Notes: generated by a model from the sequence alone, not told the origin. Counted from the stretch's first letter, positions 1 to 8,443 are shown. The stretch: DNA of 64,000 nucleotides from Rhizobium sp. NRK18 (GCF_024385575.1 NZ_JANFMV010000001.1:620001-684000); one strand, 5' to 3'. Made by a program: numbers and translations.

Positions 1-135
1 ACGGAAGGCGCCGTCATGAACCTCGAAATCGACTCCAAGTCGCACCCGGCCTGGACCGGCGGCAACCAGCAGCTCATGGACCGCGGCGGCCGCGTCTCCA
101 AGTTCAAGCAGCGCTTCTCCGGCCTCGGCCTCTAA
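1..135 (+). CDS. rpmE: 50S ribosomal protein L31, C-terminal part
   Basis: Partial gene cut by the left window edge; 44 codons and the TAA stop are present. The residues ([17 protein letters not shown], then [13 protein letters not shown] at the end) match the C-terminus of the zinc-free L31 of Rhizobiales. L31 sits in the large ribosomal subunit near the central protuberance and helps bridge the subunits. A strong rho-independent terminator follows within 30 bases, so this is the end of its transcript. Identification rests on a distinctive tail only; the N-terminus is outside the window. Confidence 0.9.
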   Translation, partial: TEGAVMNLEIDSKSHPAWTGGNQQLMDRGGRVSKFKQRFSGLGL

Positions 136-160
136 GATTTCGCGCTCGAACAGCTTCCAA

Positions 161-186
161 AGCCCGGCCTCGCGCCGGGCTTTTTG
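161..186 (+). terminator. rho-independent terminator of rpmE
   Basis: Perfect 8-bp stem AGCCCGGC/GCCGGGCT (161-168 with 174-181), 5-base loop, followed by five T. It sits 25 bases after the rpmE stop. Confidence 0.85.
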
Positions 187-208
187 CGTTTGAATTACCC
201 GAAGCGAT

Positions 209-2098
209 GTGCGACGGAACGGCATGCTTGCGAAGACCAAATACAATCCCGATATCGACGGCCTGCGCGCAGTTGCCGTTTTGCTCGTTCTCCTGTTTCA
301 TCTCGGCAATAAGATCTTTCGAGGGGGCTTCATCGGCGTCGATGTCTTCTTCGTCATCAGCGGCTATCTGATCACGCAGCAGTTGCTCGGCGAGATGGAG
401 CGGGGGGAGTTTTCCTTCCGCCGGTTTTTTGCCCGTCGCATTCGTCGCCTGCTTCCGGCACTCGCGGCGGTTGCCTCCATTTCCGCAGTGGCCGGCGTCT
501 TCATCTTCCTGCCGTCGAATATCGAGCCGACACTGTGGTCCGCCTTGCTGAGCCTGTTCGGGCTCTCCAATTTTCTGTTCTGGATGCAGGCGGGTTATTT
601 CGATTCCGATGCGATTTTCAAACCGCTGCTCCACACCTGGTCGCTCGGCGTGGAAATGCAGTTCTATCTGTTTTGGCCATTGCTGATGCTGGCTGCCGTC
701 GGGATTCGAAGCCGGATTGCTCGATACCTGGCCACTGGCATATTTCTCGTCCTGGCGATATCATTGTCGCAGGCATGGCTTGCAATCGATCCCGCCGGTG
801 CGTTCTTCCTGACCCCGGCGCGCATATTCGAGTTTGGCGTCGGGGCGGCCCTGAACTGGATTGGCGGGACCGGGAGGCTCTCAAGGAAGACGTCCCTCGC
901 AGCGCTCGTTGTTGGATTGTCGGGCATTCTGGTCTGTGCGATCGTCTATCGCGAAACGATGCCATTTCCGGGCCTCTATGCCCTGTTCCCATGCCTTTCC
1001 GCCGCGGCTGTCATCGCGTCGGCCGGTGGCGCTGCCAGCTCGATGGTCCTCGGCAATCGGGTCATGGCGTTGCTCGGACGTGCCAGTTACTCCATCTATC
1101 TCGTCCATTGGCCGTTGATCGTCTTCGATAACTATCTTGATGCCGGCCTTGGAACCAACTGGCTGTTCGTCATATCACTGGTGCTCGGCTTCCTGAGCTA
1201 CCGCTGGATCGAAACGCCCTTTCGGTCCGGTCCTCACCGGGCGATAAAATTCAGGCTGATGAGCTATGGAGTGTTGTTGCTAACTGTCGGGTTGGCTGTT
1301 TGCCTGCGTCTTGACGATAGCGTGTGGAAATTTCGATATTCATCGCGAATTGCATTCTCGATGAACCCGAGATTTGCGGTCGTTGGCGCAAAGCATACGT
1401 GGCCTCTGCTGAAGAAGAGGCAGACCCCGTTCGCAGACGACGCACGAATGAAGGTTCTCATCATCGGCGACAGCCAGGCCGGCGACATGGCAAATATGCT
1501 GGATCGAAAATATGGCGAGTCCATCGATCTGAGGTCGTTTCCAAGCTCGGCCGCCTGCCAGATCCTCGTGAACAACGCCTTCTACGATCTGGAGCCCGAC
1601 GAGAGGGAACGCTGCGGCAAGAGCAATGAGCGGATTCTGGCGGACAGCCGCATCAAGGAAGCTGATCTTGTCATTCTGGCCTTCAACTGGTTCGACCGGT
1701 CACCGTCCTTCATAAAGGACAATGTACAAGCCTTGCGGCAGTCGGGCGCCAAGCGCATCGTCTTGATCGGGCCGAAGACACAGTCCAGCAGCGGCATGGA
1801 TCTGGTGGCTTCACTCGGGAAGCTTGACGGTGTCGAGAAGTTGGCCGCCGAGAAACTTGATCCGACCGTCGTCAGAACGAATGCCGATCTCAAGCGCGCT
1901 TCCGACGAGGCTGGCGTCGAATATGTCGATATTCTCGGAAAAGTCTGCCCTCGTGCCGATCTCTGCTATGTGCTCAACGAAGACGGTGTCCCCGTTTTCT
2001 TCGATAACAAGCATCTGACAGAGGAAGGAGATGCCTTTCTTATCGAGAAAGGCATCCTGGACGATCTCCGCCTTGAGGGGCAGATATCAGGTCAATAG
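209..2098 (+). CDS. OafA/YrhL-type acyltransferase with C-terminal SGNH domain
   Basis: Integral membrane acyltransferase predicted to transfer acetyl or another acyl group to a surface polysaccharide. Residues about 10-340 form the acyltransferase-3 domain: the start YNPDIDGLRAVAV, the conserved FFVISGYLIT and RRIRRLLPAL segments, and about ten hydrophobic helices. The C-terminal part (about 410-629) is a periplasmic SGNH hydrolase-like domain with the GDSQAGD block (Ser near residue 422) and a late DNKHLT block carrying the Asp/His pair. The GTG at 209 is listed; an ATG at 224 (MLAKTKYNPDI) is equally plausible and starts closer to family N-termini. It follows the rpmE terminator, so it has its own promoter. 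The acceptor (LPS, EPS or another glycan) cannot be told from sequence. Confidence 0.88.
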   Translation: MRRNGMLAKTKYNPDIDGLRAVAVLLVLLFHLGNKIFRGGFIGVDVFFVISGYLITQQLLGEMERGEFSFRRFFARRIRRLLPALAAVASISAVAGVFIFLPSNIEPTLWSALLSLFGLSNFLFWMQAGYFDSDAIFKPLLHTWSLGVEMQFYLFWPLLMLAAVGIRSRIARYLATGIFLVLAISLSQAWLAIDPAGAFFLTPARIFEFGVGAALNWIGGTGRLSRKTSLAALVVGLSGILVCAIVYRETMPFPGLYALFPCLSAAAVIASAGGAASSMVLGNRVMALLGRASYSIYLVHWPLIVFDNYLDAGLGTNWLFVISLVLGFLSYRWIETPFRSGPHRAIKFRLMSYGVLLLTVGLAVCLRLDDSVWKFRYSSRIAFSMNPRFAVVGAKHTWPLLKKRQTPFADDARMKVLIIGDSQAGDMANMLDRKYGESIDLRSFPSSAACQILVNNAFYDLEPDERERCGKSNERILADSRIKEADLVILAFNWFDRSPSFIKDNVQALRQSGAKRIVLIGPKTQSSSGMDLVASLGKLDGVEKLAAEKLDPTVVRTNADLKRASDEAGVEYVDILGKVCPRADLCYVLNEDGVPVFFDNKHLTEEGDAFLIEKGILDDLRLEGQISGQ

Positions 2099-2105
2099 GT
2101 ATCGA

Positions 2106-4172
2106 CTACCCCCTGCGGGCATTTGCGACGATCGTTGTCCTCAGGAAGCTGTAGCCTGTCGCTAGGCGGGCGGCGATGTCGTCGGCGCGGCCGTCGCCGC
2201 CGTGGCCGCCGGAGCCGAACTCGCGGAAAAGGACGGACTGTCCGGCATCTTGCAGCAGGGCGGCGAAACGCCTTGCGTGCGAGGGGTGGACGCGGTCGTC
2301 GTTGCTGGAGCTTTCGACGTAGACCGGCGGATAGCGGCGCTCCTCCGCCGGGCGAATGTTGTGGATCGGTGAATAGGCCTTCAGAAAGGCGGCGTCCTCC
2401 GGCGTGTCCGGGTCGCCGTATTCGTCGATCCAGGCGCGGCCGGCGGGGAAGGTGTGAAAGCGCAGCATGTCGAGCACCGGCACCTGGCACCAGACCGCGC
2501 CGAAATCTTCCGGGTAGCGAGTCAGCATGACGCCCGTCAGAAGGCCGCCGTTCGAGCCGCCCTGGCAGGCGATCGTCACCGGCCGGGCATAGCCGCGCAT
2601 CACCAGATCGCGGGCGATGGCTGCGAAGTCCTCATAGGCCGTCGGCCGCTTTTCGCGCTTGGCGGCCAGATGCCATGCCGGACCGTATTCGTCGCCGCCG
2701 CGGATATAGGCCTGGACATAGGCATTGCCCTGCGAGAGCCACAGGCCCGTGACGCCGGAGTAATAGGGCTGCAAGCCGCTTTCGAAGCCGCCATAGCCGT
2801 AAAGCAGGACGGGCAGGGGCATGACCGTTGCGTCCTTGGGCAGGACGAGCCTGTAGGGAATTTTGGTGCCATCCGACGAGGTCGCCATCAGAAGTTCCGA
2901 GCGCATGCCGCCAGCGTCGAAGAGGTCCGGCGCCCGTGCCATCTCGATCAATTCCGGCAGTTGCGCAGCACCGGTGAGATCGAGCCGATAGAGGGTCGGC
3001 GGCTGCAGGAAACCCTGCGTCCAGACGAGGAGGGTGTCGTCGCCGTGATGCAGCTCGTCGTCGAGCGTCCTGAACCAGATGGTCTCGGCATTCGCCGGCA
3101 TGTGAAGCTCGCGCGGCTCGCCTTGCGGATCGCTGAGATCGAGCAAATAGACCTTCGGCCGCAGATTGTCGGACACCGTGAAGACGCACCACTCCTTCAG
3201 CAGGGTGAACTGCGTGACGGTCTGGCGTTCGCCGGGGGCAAATAGGATGCGCGGCTCGCCAAGCTGCGGCGGGCATCCGTCGAAATAGACCGGCAGCGGT
3301 GCGAGCACCAGGCTTCCCTCGGCCACCGCTTCGTTCGATTTGGCGCGCCAGAAATAGTAATTGTGGTTGAAGCTCACATCGCTGAGCCGCGGCACCTCCA
3401 GGGCGATGCGCTCGCCGCCGTTCTTCTGCAGCCAATAGCTCGCCGAACCGATGTCGTGCCGGATGGCGAAGACGTCGATGTGGCCGGCGGTTTTCGGCAG
3501 GCCGGCAAGCGATGGGCCGATCCGGAAGGCATAGGCGGTCACGTCGTCCTCGCCGGCTTCAAAGACGACGGGGGCATCGGGGGGTGCCATGCCGCGCTTC
3601 AATATCCGCCCGACCCGCGGCCAGCCGGAACGGGTCGCCGATTCCCGGTCGATGGAGCCGAAATAGAAGATCTCGTCACGGCTGATCCATGAGGCATGCG
3701 CGCGGCAGGCGGGCGTATCGAAGCCGTCCCTGACGATCGTCTTGTCGCGGCAGTCGAATTCGATGTCGCGCATCAGGTCAGAACCGCCGTCGGACAGTGC
3801 TATGAGAATAAGGTCAGGGTCGTCGATACACGCCGTGGCGCCGCGCCAGACCCATGTCTTGCCCTCCGCCTCGCAAAAGGCGTCGAGGTCGAAGACCGTT
3901 TCCCAGTCGGCATCGGGGAGCGGCGGTACGTCCTTTGGTACGCGCTGCAGGACGCCGAGGGCGTGGGTTTTCAGCTTGCGGAACTGATAGAGCCAGTCAC
4001 CGCGTCGTCCAGGGATGATCAGCTTGTCGTCTCGTTCGATCAGTGCGCGGATCTGGTCGCGGTCACGTTCGAAGGCCGGGTCGCGCAGTGCCGCATCCGC
4101 CGCCGCGTTCATCCTGTCGACGAAGGCACGCGTTTCGGGCGCCGCGTCGTTTTCGAACTCCAGATATGTCAC
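2106..4172 (-). CDS. prolyl oligopeptidase family serine peptidase (S9A)
   Basis: About 688-aa cytosolic peptidase. The N-terminal two thirds resemble the seven-bladed propeller that gates access; the C-terminal third is an alpha/beta-hydrolase. The nucleophile Ser is in GGSNGG (about residue 540 from this start), the Asp is in NDDRVHP (about 625) and the His is in GGHGG (about 657), so the triad is intact. The GTG at 4172 was chosen because AGGAAG lies 6 bases upstream and the protein then begins VTYLEFENDAAPETRAFVD; the open frame extends 33 codons further without homologous-looking residues. It converges on the acyltransferase gene with only 7 bases between stop codons. Substrate unknown; short proline-containing peptides are typical for the family. 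Confidence 0.88.
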   Translation of the reverse strand: MTYLEFENDAAPETRAFVDRMNAAADAALRDPAFERDRDQIRALIERDDKLIIPGRRGDWLYQFRKLKTHALGVLQRVPKDVPPLPDADWETVFDLDAFCEAEGKTWVWRGATACIDDPDLILIALSDGGSDLMRDIEFDCRDKTIVRDGFDTPACRAHASWISRDEIFYFGSIDRESATRSGWPRVGRILKRGMAPPDAPVVFEAGEDDVTAYAFRIGPSLAGLPKTAGHIDVFAIRHDIGSASYWLQKNGGERIALEVPRLSDVSFNHNYYFWRAKSNEAVAEGSLVLAPLPVYFDGCPPQLGEPRILFAPGERQTVTQFTLLKEWCVFTVSDNLRPKVYLLDLSDPQGEPRELHMPANAETIWFRTLDDELHHGDDTLLVWTQGFLQPPTLYRLDLTGAAQLPELIEMARAPDLFDAGGMRSELLMATSSDGTKIPYRLVLPKDATVMPLPVLLYGYGGFESGLQPYYSGVTGLWLSQGNAYVQAYIRGGDEYGPAWHLAAKREKRPTAYEDFAAIARDLVMRGYARPVTIACQGGSNGGLLTGVMLTRYPEDFGAVWCQVPVLDMLRFHTFPAGRAWIDEYGDPDTPEDAAFLKAYSPIHNIRPAEERRYPPVYVESSSNDDRVHPSHARRFAALLQDAGQSVLFREFGSGGHGGDGRADDIAARLATGYSFLRTTIVANARRG

Positions 4173-4339
4173 GGGCACTTCCTCTCGTCCGCTTCTCGTC
4201 TTGGGGCGGGAGCTTAAGAGATTCGTATGTCGTTTGTCTGGTCGAGATCGGAAAAAGAAAGCCTCCGGCAAGAGGTTCGCCAGAGGTTTTTCTGATGCGA
4301 TGCTTTTATCGGGGTCGGGTCGGCACCGACGGATCCGTC

Positions 4340-4855
4340 TTACTGGCCGCCGAAGGCGGTCTTCAGAAGATCGAGCTGGGCCTGGACCGAATTCTCGCCA
4401 CCGGTCTGCGGTGCGGTTTCGGCCGGGCGATAGATTTCGCGGTCGAGCAGGGAGACGCGCTTCTGCAGGCGGAGCGAGCGCTCGACGAGATCGCGGAAGG
4501 ATTCCGGCAGATCGTTCCAGCCCGGGGCCGAACGGTCGACGTTGAAGCTGTCGAGGCGCACCTTGCTCTTCTCTGCGATGACCTGCTCGCGGGTCATCTC
4601 GCCGTTGTTGACGGCGCGCTGCAGGAGCAGCCAGGAGGCCATCTGCATCAGGCGGGTGGTCAACCGCATGGATTCGGCGGCATAGAGAACGGAGGCGAGG
4701 CGCGGCAGAACCTTGGAGGCGGCACGACCCGGACCGTCCAGATAGCTTGCAGTCTCTTCCACCAGGGACATGCCCTCGGAGTAGAGTGTCTGAAACTGAC
4801 TGGAAGATGCCGCGTGGCCGGCAAAACTGATAGTGTTCAAACCGCGGTCTGACAT
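4340..4855 (-). CDS. rcdA: RcdA-like cell-cycle regulator (DUF1465)
   Basis: 171-aa protein of the DUF1465 family, whose Caulobacter member RcdA is an adaptor that delivers substrates, including the master regulator CtrA, to the ClpXP protease. The family core is clear: GMSLVEETASYLDGPGR, then YAAESMRLTTRLMQMASWLLLQRAV, followed by EKSKVRL. The ATG at 4855 follows AGGGAAG at good spacing and gives the start MSDRGLNTISFAG. An exact CtrA box lies about 125 bases upstream (4979-4993), consistent with the known circuit in which CtrA controls the gene for its own degradation adaptor. In rhizobia, control of CtrA turnover is less well studied, so the functional transfer is an inference. Confidence 0.85.
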   Translation of the reverse strand: MSDRGLNTISFAGHAASSSQFQTLYSEGMSLVEETASYLDGPGRAASKVLPRLASVLYAAESMRLTTRLMQMASWLLLQRAVNNGEMTREQVIAEKSKVRLDSFNVDRSAPGWNDLPESFRDLVERSLRLQKRVSLLDREIYRPAETAPQTGGENSVQAQLDLLKTAFGGQ

Positions 4856-4978
4856 CGATACTTCCCTGTTCAACGCATCACATTCTTGGGTGTCGGACTG
4901 GCCGCCTTCTTGGATGGGCGGCACCCGTTTTATCGGTTTACAGGATGCAATCATTACCCCAAATGCGCAAGCCGATTA

Positions 4979-4993
4979 TTAAGAAAGGGTTAA
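4979..4993 (-). promoter_or_regulatory. CtrA box upstream of rcdA
   Basis: TTAA GAAAGGG TTAA, an exact TTAA-N7-TTAA. On the minus strand it reads TTAACCC-N4-TTAA, close to the Caulobacter consensus. It lies in the rcdA promoter region. Confidence 0.65.
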
Positions 4994-5132
4994 TTCCCAC
5001 ACCTTTGCAGAAACCAATGTGAAGATACTGCCGATTGCCAAAGCCAAGGTGCCGATTTTGCTTAGGATTTTAACTAAACTCCGATCTGACGGCGTTGTTC
5101 CGCAGTCCTTGTGCCTTATGGCACCAAAATGG

Positions 5133-5162
5133 CAAAAAAAAGAGCCGCTCGGAAGCAGCTCT
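5133..5162 (-). terminator. rho-independent terminator
   Basis: Stem AGAGCNGCT/AGCNGCTCT (5141-5149 with 5154-5162; one wobble pair) with a 4-base loop and a run of eight T on the minus strand. It ends the predicted sRNA and/or the MFS-DUF1192 transcript. Confidence 0.8.
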
Positions 5163-5245
5163 CAAGGTAAAACAGGGAGAAATCAGACGTCACACCCAAA
5201 AGGGCAATGTCCGAATCCAGTGAACTGGATGCCAACAGTAATGAC
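5133..5245 (-). ncRNA. predicted small RNA with CtrA-box promoter
   Basis: Minus-strand transcript of about 100-110 nt predicted from three signals in order: a CtrA box (5255-5269), a -10-like TTATAA just downstream (about 5246-5251), and a strong terminator ending near 5133. Near its 5' end is a perfect hairpin ATCCAGT/ACTGGAT (5215-5221 with 5224-5230), and between the hairpins is a single-stranded pyrimidine-rich stretch including TTTCTCCCTG, which could pair with ribosome binding sites. No protein is encoded. The alternative is that this is only the trailer of the MFS-DUF1192 operon. Possible kinship with the rhizobial cell-cycle sRNA EcpR1 was considered but cannot be tested here. Confidence 0.45.
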
Positions 5246-5254
5246 TTATAAAGC

Positions 5255-5269
5255 TTAATATTGCGTTAA
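5255..5269 (-). promoter_or_regulatory. second CtrA box
   Basis: TTAA TATTGCG TTAA, an exact TTAA-N7-TTAA placed where a -35 region would be for the predicted minus-strand small RNA. Confidence 0.6.
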
Positions 5270-5348
5270 ACGCCATCGGCCGGGTGTATCAAGCCTTAAT
5301 ATCGTCTTCAAATGACTGCGTTTTCTCGTCCGTGAAGACTTATAATTT

Positions 5349-5540
5349 CTAGCGTTTGAAGAAGCTTTCGGCCGTCGCGCGGCCCTTCGACTTGGCGTCT
5401 CGCTCGGTCGCGAGACGGGTTATCTCGGCTTCGAGCAGCGCTATCCTTGCCGTCAGTTCGTCGGCGGAAAGGCTCGATATATCCGAGCCGATCTCGTGTT
5501 CGGTCTTTTTCTTGGGCTTGTCGTCGTCGAACGGGTTCAT
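5349..5540 (-). CDS. DUF1192 family protein
   Basis: 63-aa protein: a short polar N-terminus (MNPFDDDKPKKK) and a single coiled-coil helix (SSLSADELTARIALLEAEITRLATERDAK written as two halves around residue 32), ending with the family tail AESFFKR. DUF1192 proteins are small, conserved in Rhizobiales and of unknown function. The ATG at 5540 has AGGAA at good spacing. Only 12 bases separate it from the stop of the upstream MFS gene, so the two are co-transcribed. Confidence 0.85.
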   Translation of the reverse strand: MNPFDDDKPKKKTEHEIGSDISSLSADELTARIALLEAEITRLATERDAKSKGRATAESFFKR

Positions 5541-5552
5541 GGGTATCGGTTC

Positions 5553-6827
5553 CTATTCCGCAGCCTGCAGCCCATCCTGCCTGTTATCGCCGCCGGCGCG
5601 TGGGTCTAGTTCTGCGCCTTGTGGCGTGGTGAGGGCGTTCGGCGTGTTGGATACGGTCGTGAAGTTTTCGCGATCGGCGATGGGAACGGCCGCCCGCATG
5701 CGGGTTCTGAGGATGGCGTAGCCGACAGTGGCTATGTGGGCGATCGCCGTGATCAGGAACAGGGAGTAGGGACCAAGCGCCGACATCACCGGACCGCCGA
5801 CCGTCGGGCCGATGATGGTGCCGATGCCGAAGAGCAGCAGGAGGCCGCCGGAGACCTTGACGAATTCGTCCGGGGCGGCGTGGTCGTTGGCATGCGCCAC
5901 GGCGATCGGATAGAGCGTATTGGCCGTGCCGCCGTAGATGGCGACGATGACGATCAGGAATATTACATTGGTCGGCTGCAGGACGACGAGAATAATGCCT
6001 GCCAGTGCGGCAATGCCGGCAAGGGCGGCGAGCACGTAGCGACGGTCCATCCGGTCCGAGATGCGGCCGGCCGGCAGCTGCAGGAGGGCGCCCGCAAAGA
6101 TGGCGGCGCTCATCATCAGGCCGATGGAGGCCTGCGGCAGGCCGGCACGCGCGCCGAAGACGGCGCCGAGCGTGCCGAATGCGCCATTGGCGATGCCGAT
6201 CAGGAGAATGCCGACAAAGGCGACGGGCGAATGCGAAAAGAGGCTCTTGAGGTCGAGCTTGACGTTCTTCAACGGTTGCGGAGAGGCGGCGTTGGAGAGC
6301 GTGGTCGGCAACATGGCGACGCAGTAGAGGATGCCGCAGATCATGAACAGGACCGGCGTGTGGACGTCGCCGAAGGAGACCACCATCTGGCCGGCGACGA
6401 CGCCGGAGAGGTTGATCACGAAATAGAGCGAGAAGATCGTGCCGCGGCTTTCATTCGTCGCGCGCTCGTTGAGCCAGCTCTCGACGATCATCGACGTTCC
6501 GGCGGCTGCAAAGCCGGTCATGGCGCGAAGCGCGACCCAAGCGATGTCGTTGACGACGAGGCCGGTCAGCAGCGCGACGATGGCGATCAGCGAGATGCAG
6601 CCGGAAAAGGCGCGGACATGGCCAATGCGCCTGACAAGCGCCGGCGCCACGAAGCATCCGGTGACAAAGCCTCCGGCCCAGGCCGTGCCAAGCAGGCCGA
6701 GAATGGTGGTGCTGTAGCCTTCGGAGGCTCCACGGACCGGCAGCAGCAGGCCGTGCAGGCCGTTGCCGATGAAGAGGAACAGGGCTCCGAGGAGGAGTGC
6801 GAAAACAGGAAAAATATTGCGGCGCAT
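5553..6827 (-). CDS. MFS transporter (YcaD-like)
   Basis: 424-aa inner-membrane protein with twelve predicted helices, typical for the major facilitator superfamily. Family features include the short R-rich loop between helices 2 and 3 (ALVRRIGHVRAFS), FAAAGTSMIVESWLNERA, a pattern of the YcaD/TsgA-like branch, and SDRMDRRYV between helices 8 and 9. A 45-residue soluble C-terminal tail follows the last helix. Substrate unknown. It is first gene of a two-gene unit with DUF1192. Confidence 0.85.
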   Translation of the reverse strand: MRRNIFPVFALLLGALFLFIGNGLHGLLLPVRGASEGYSTTILGLLGTAWAGGFVTGCFVAPALVRRIGHVRAFSGCISLIAIVALLTGLVVNDIAWVALRAMTGFAAAGTSMIVESWLNERATNESRGTIFSLYFVINLSGVVAGQMVVSFGDVHTPVLFMICGILYCVAMLPTTLSNAASPQPLKNVKLDLKSLFSHSPVAFVGILLIGIANGAFGTLGAVFGARAGLPQASIGLMMSAAIFAGALLQLPAGRISDRMDRRYVLAALAGIAALAGIILVVLQPTNVIFLIVIVAIYGGTANTLYPIAVAHANDHAAPDEFVKVSGGLLLLFGIGTIIGPTVGGPVMSALGPYSLFLITAIAHIATVGYAILRTRMRAAVPIADRENFTTVSNTPNALTTPQGAELDPRAGGDNRQDGLQAAE

Positions 6828-6977
6828 GGTCTTATGTGAGCGGACTTTGAATGAAAATGCAAATGCTCAGTGCCATTGCATGGTTCCATTCATCTGCGAT
6901 AGATCGGGGCGGAGCCCTCGATCGCGAGGGACGGAATCATTCCTGCGGCAAAGCATACCGGAAAAAGAGGAAAGGTC

Positions 6978-7139
6978 ATGGCAAAACTCATTGCATTGCT
7001 GCTTGTGCTCGCCATGGCCGTGCAGATCATCAAGCCGATCGGCCTGCCGGGGCTGACGCGGCGGGGCGATTTCTGGAAGATCGCGGTCGGCGCTTTCGTA
7101 CTGACCATGCTGACGGCGCTCATCCGGCCCGGCGGCTGA
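6978..7139 (+). CDS. small membrane protein, 53 aa
   Basis: 53-codon gene with a strong ribosome site (AGAGGAAAGG, 4 bases before ATG). It begins MAKLIALLLVLAMAVQIIKP, a membrane helix, and has a second hydrophobic segment near the C-terminus (IAVGAFVLTMLTALIRPGG). This architecture is common among uncharacterised rhizobial small proteins with two helices. It lies between the divergent MFS gene and the convergent fba gene. Function unknown; the coding call rests on start signal, amino-acid pattern and clean stop. Confidence 0.6.
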   Translation: MAKLIALLLVLAMAVQIIKPIGLPGLTRRGDFWKIAVGAFVLTMLTALIRPGG

Positions 7140-7171
7140 TAGGCAGGCACCATCGAGACGACAGCGCCGAA

Positions 7172-7207
7172 ATGAAAGAAGCCGCTGCAGCCAAAGGCGC
7201 AGCGGCT
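7172..7207 (-). terminator. terminator of fba
   Basis: Stem AGCCGCTGC/GCAGCGGCT (7180-7188 with 7199-7207) read on the minus strand and followed by a T-rich tract (TTCTTTCATTT). Confidence 0.75.
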
Positions 7208-7233
7208 CCAACCTCCCTTGAACGGCGCGTTTT

Positions 7234-8259
7234 TTATGCTGCCTTTTCAAGATCCTTTTTCCAGCTGCCCTTGGCAGCCAGGCTGTTCATGCGTGCGCGG
7301 TGCGTAAACGCCCGCTGGCCGGCAGCGACGTTCTCGCACTTGCCGCCCCACGCCTTCAAAGCGTCCTCTTGCAGAGCACGTCCATACGAGAAGGTCAAGG
7401 CCCAAGGCATGTCATAGGTTGCATTCATGGCCGAGAGATGGGCCGTCGCCTCTTCGGTCGACTGGCCGCCGGACAGGAAGGCAATGCCCGGCACCGCGGC
7501 GGGAACGGTCGCTTTCAAGACGCGCACGGTGCGTTCCGCGACTTCGGCGACAGACGCCTTGCGGGCGTTCTTGCCGTCGATGACCATGTTCGGCTTTAGC
7601 ACCATGCCCTCGAGATCGACCTTCATCTCGGCCAATTCGTTGAAGACGGTGCGCAGCACGAATTCGGTGACTTCCACGCAGCGGGCGATGTCGTGGTTGC
7701 CCGGCTTGCCGTCCATCAGGCACTCCGGCTCGACGATCGGCACGATGCCGGCTTCCTGGCAGAGGGCTGCGTAGCGGGCCAGTGCATGGGCGTTGGCCTT
7801 CAGCGAGCCGTAGGTCGGCAGTGTGTCGGAAATGGCGATCACGCCGCGCCACTTGGCGAAACGGGCGCCGGCCTCATGGTAACGCGCGAGCCGGTCGGCG
7901 AGGCCGTCGAGGCCCTCGGTGATGGTTTCGCCGGGGGCAAGCGCCATCGGCTTGGCGCCGGTGTCGACCTTGATGCCCGGAATGGAGCCGGCGGCCTTGA
8001 TCAGCTCGACGAGCGGCGTGCCGTCGGCGGCCTTCTGGAAGAGGGTTTCCTCATAGAGGATGACGCCGGAGATGTAGTCGTTCATCGCCTCGTCGGCGCG
8101 AAACAGCATCTCGCGATAGTCGCGGCGGCTGTCGGCGGTCGATTCCAGACCGATCGTGTCAAACCGCTTCTTGATGGTGGAGGTGGATTCGTCGGCTGCC
8201 AGCAGGCCTTTGCCTCCGGTCACCATTTTCACAGCAATGTCTTCGAGGCGCTCGCTCAT
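7234..8259 (-). CDS. fbaB: fructose-bisphosphate aldolase class I
   Basis: 341-aa class I (Schiff-base) aldolase that cleaves fructose 1,6-bisphosphate to dihydroxyacetone phosphate and glyceraldehyde 3-phosphate. The start GKGLLAADEST is the family signature; EPECLMDGKPGNHD holds the acidic active-site residues, GMVLKPNMV the Schiff-base lysine, and FLSGGQSTEEAT the phosphate-binding loop. Length is normal for the bacterial eukaryote-like class I enzyme. It is the last glycolytic gene of the minus-strand cluster and has its own upstream region and terminator on both sides, so it is probably independently controlled. A LacI-type inverted repeat lies in the upstream gap. Confidence 0.95.
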   Translation of the reverse strand: MSERLEDIAVKMVTGGKGLLAADESTSTIKKRFDTIGLESTADSRRDYREMLFRADEAMNDYISGVILYEETLFQKAADGTPLVELIKAAGSIPGIKVDTGAKPMALAPGETITEGLDGLADRLARYHEAGARFAKWRGVIAISDTLPTYGSLKANAHALARYAALCQEAGIVPIVEPECLMDGKPGNHDIARCVEVTEFVLRTVFNELAEMKVDLEGMVLKPNMVIDGKNARKASVAEVAERTVRVLKATVPAAVPGIAFLSGGQSTEEATAHLSAMNATYDMPWALTFSYGRALQEDALKAWGGKCENVAAGQRAFTHRARMNSLAAKGSWKKDLEKAA

Positions 8260-8335
8260 GCAACTACTCCCTGGGCAAATCTCAGCCTCCGTTAGCAGAA
8301 GTTTATGGCAATTAAAATGCAGGTGGATTTTATTG

Positions 8336-8362
8336 AAACGATTGAAATTATTTTAATCGTTT
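8336..8362. repeat. AAACGATT/AATCGTTT inverted repeat upstream of fbaB
   Basis: Perfect 8-bp inverted repeat (8336-8343 and 8355-8362) with an 11-base A/T spacer. Each arm has the AAACG.TT core of LacI-family half operators. It lies about 75-100 bases upstream of the fbaB start, and about 30 bases from the pgk terminator. Confidence 0.4.
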
Positions 8363-8393
8363 GAAATATTTGAGTAATTCACATCAATTTAAC

Positions 8394-8420
8394 AAAAAGG
8401 AGCGGGAAATCCCGCTCCTT
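8394..8420 (-). terminator. terminator of pgk
   Basis: Stem AAGGAGCGGG/CCCGCTCCTT (8397-8406 with 8411-8420), 4-base loop, then five T on the minus strand. Confidence 0.9.
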
Positions 8421-8443
8421 CGTGCACGCAATAATCGAAATGC

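Larger units (their letters stand above)
4856..5348. other. intergenic region between rcdA and the DUF1192 gene
   Basis: 493 bases without a convincing protein gene. It holds two exact TTAA-N7-TTAA CtrA boxes, a strong minus-strand terminator and an upstream hairpin, annotated separately. A 79-codon plus-strand open frame (5019-5258) has no recognisable protein character and runs through the hairpins. Confidence 0.7.

Noticed and set aside
5019..5258. 79-codon plus-strand open frame in the rcdA upstream gap
   Set aside because: No ribosome site, no protein-like pattern, and it crosses the terminator and hairpin of the predicted small RNA.
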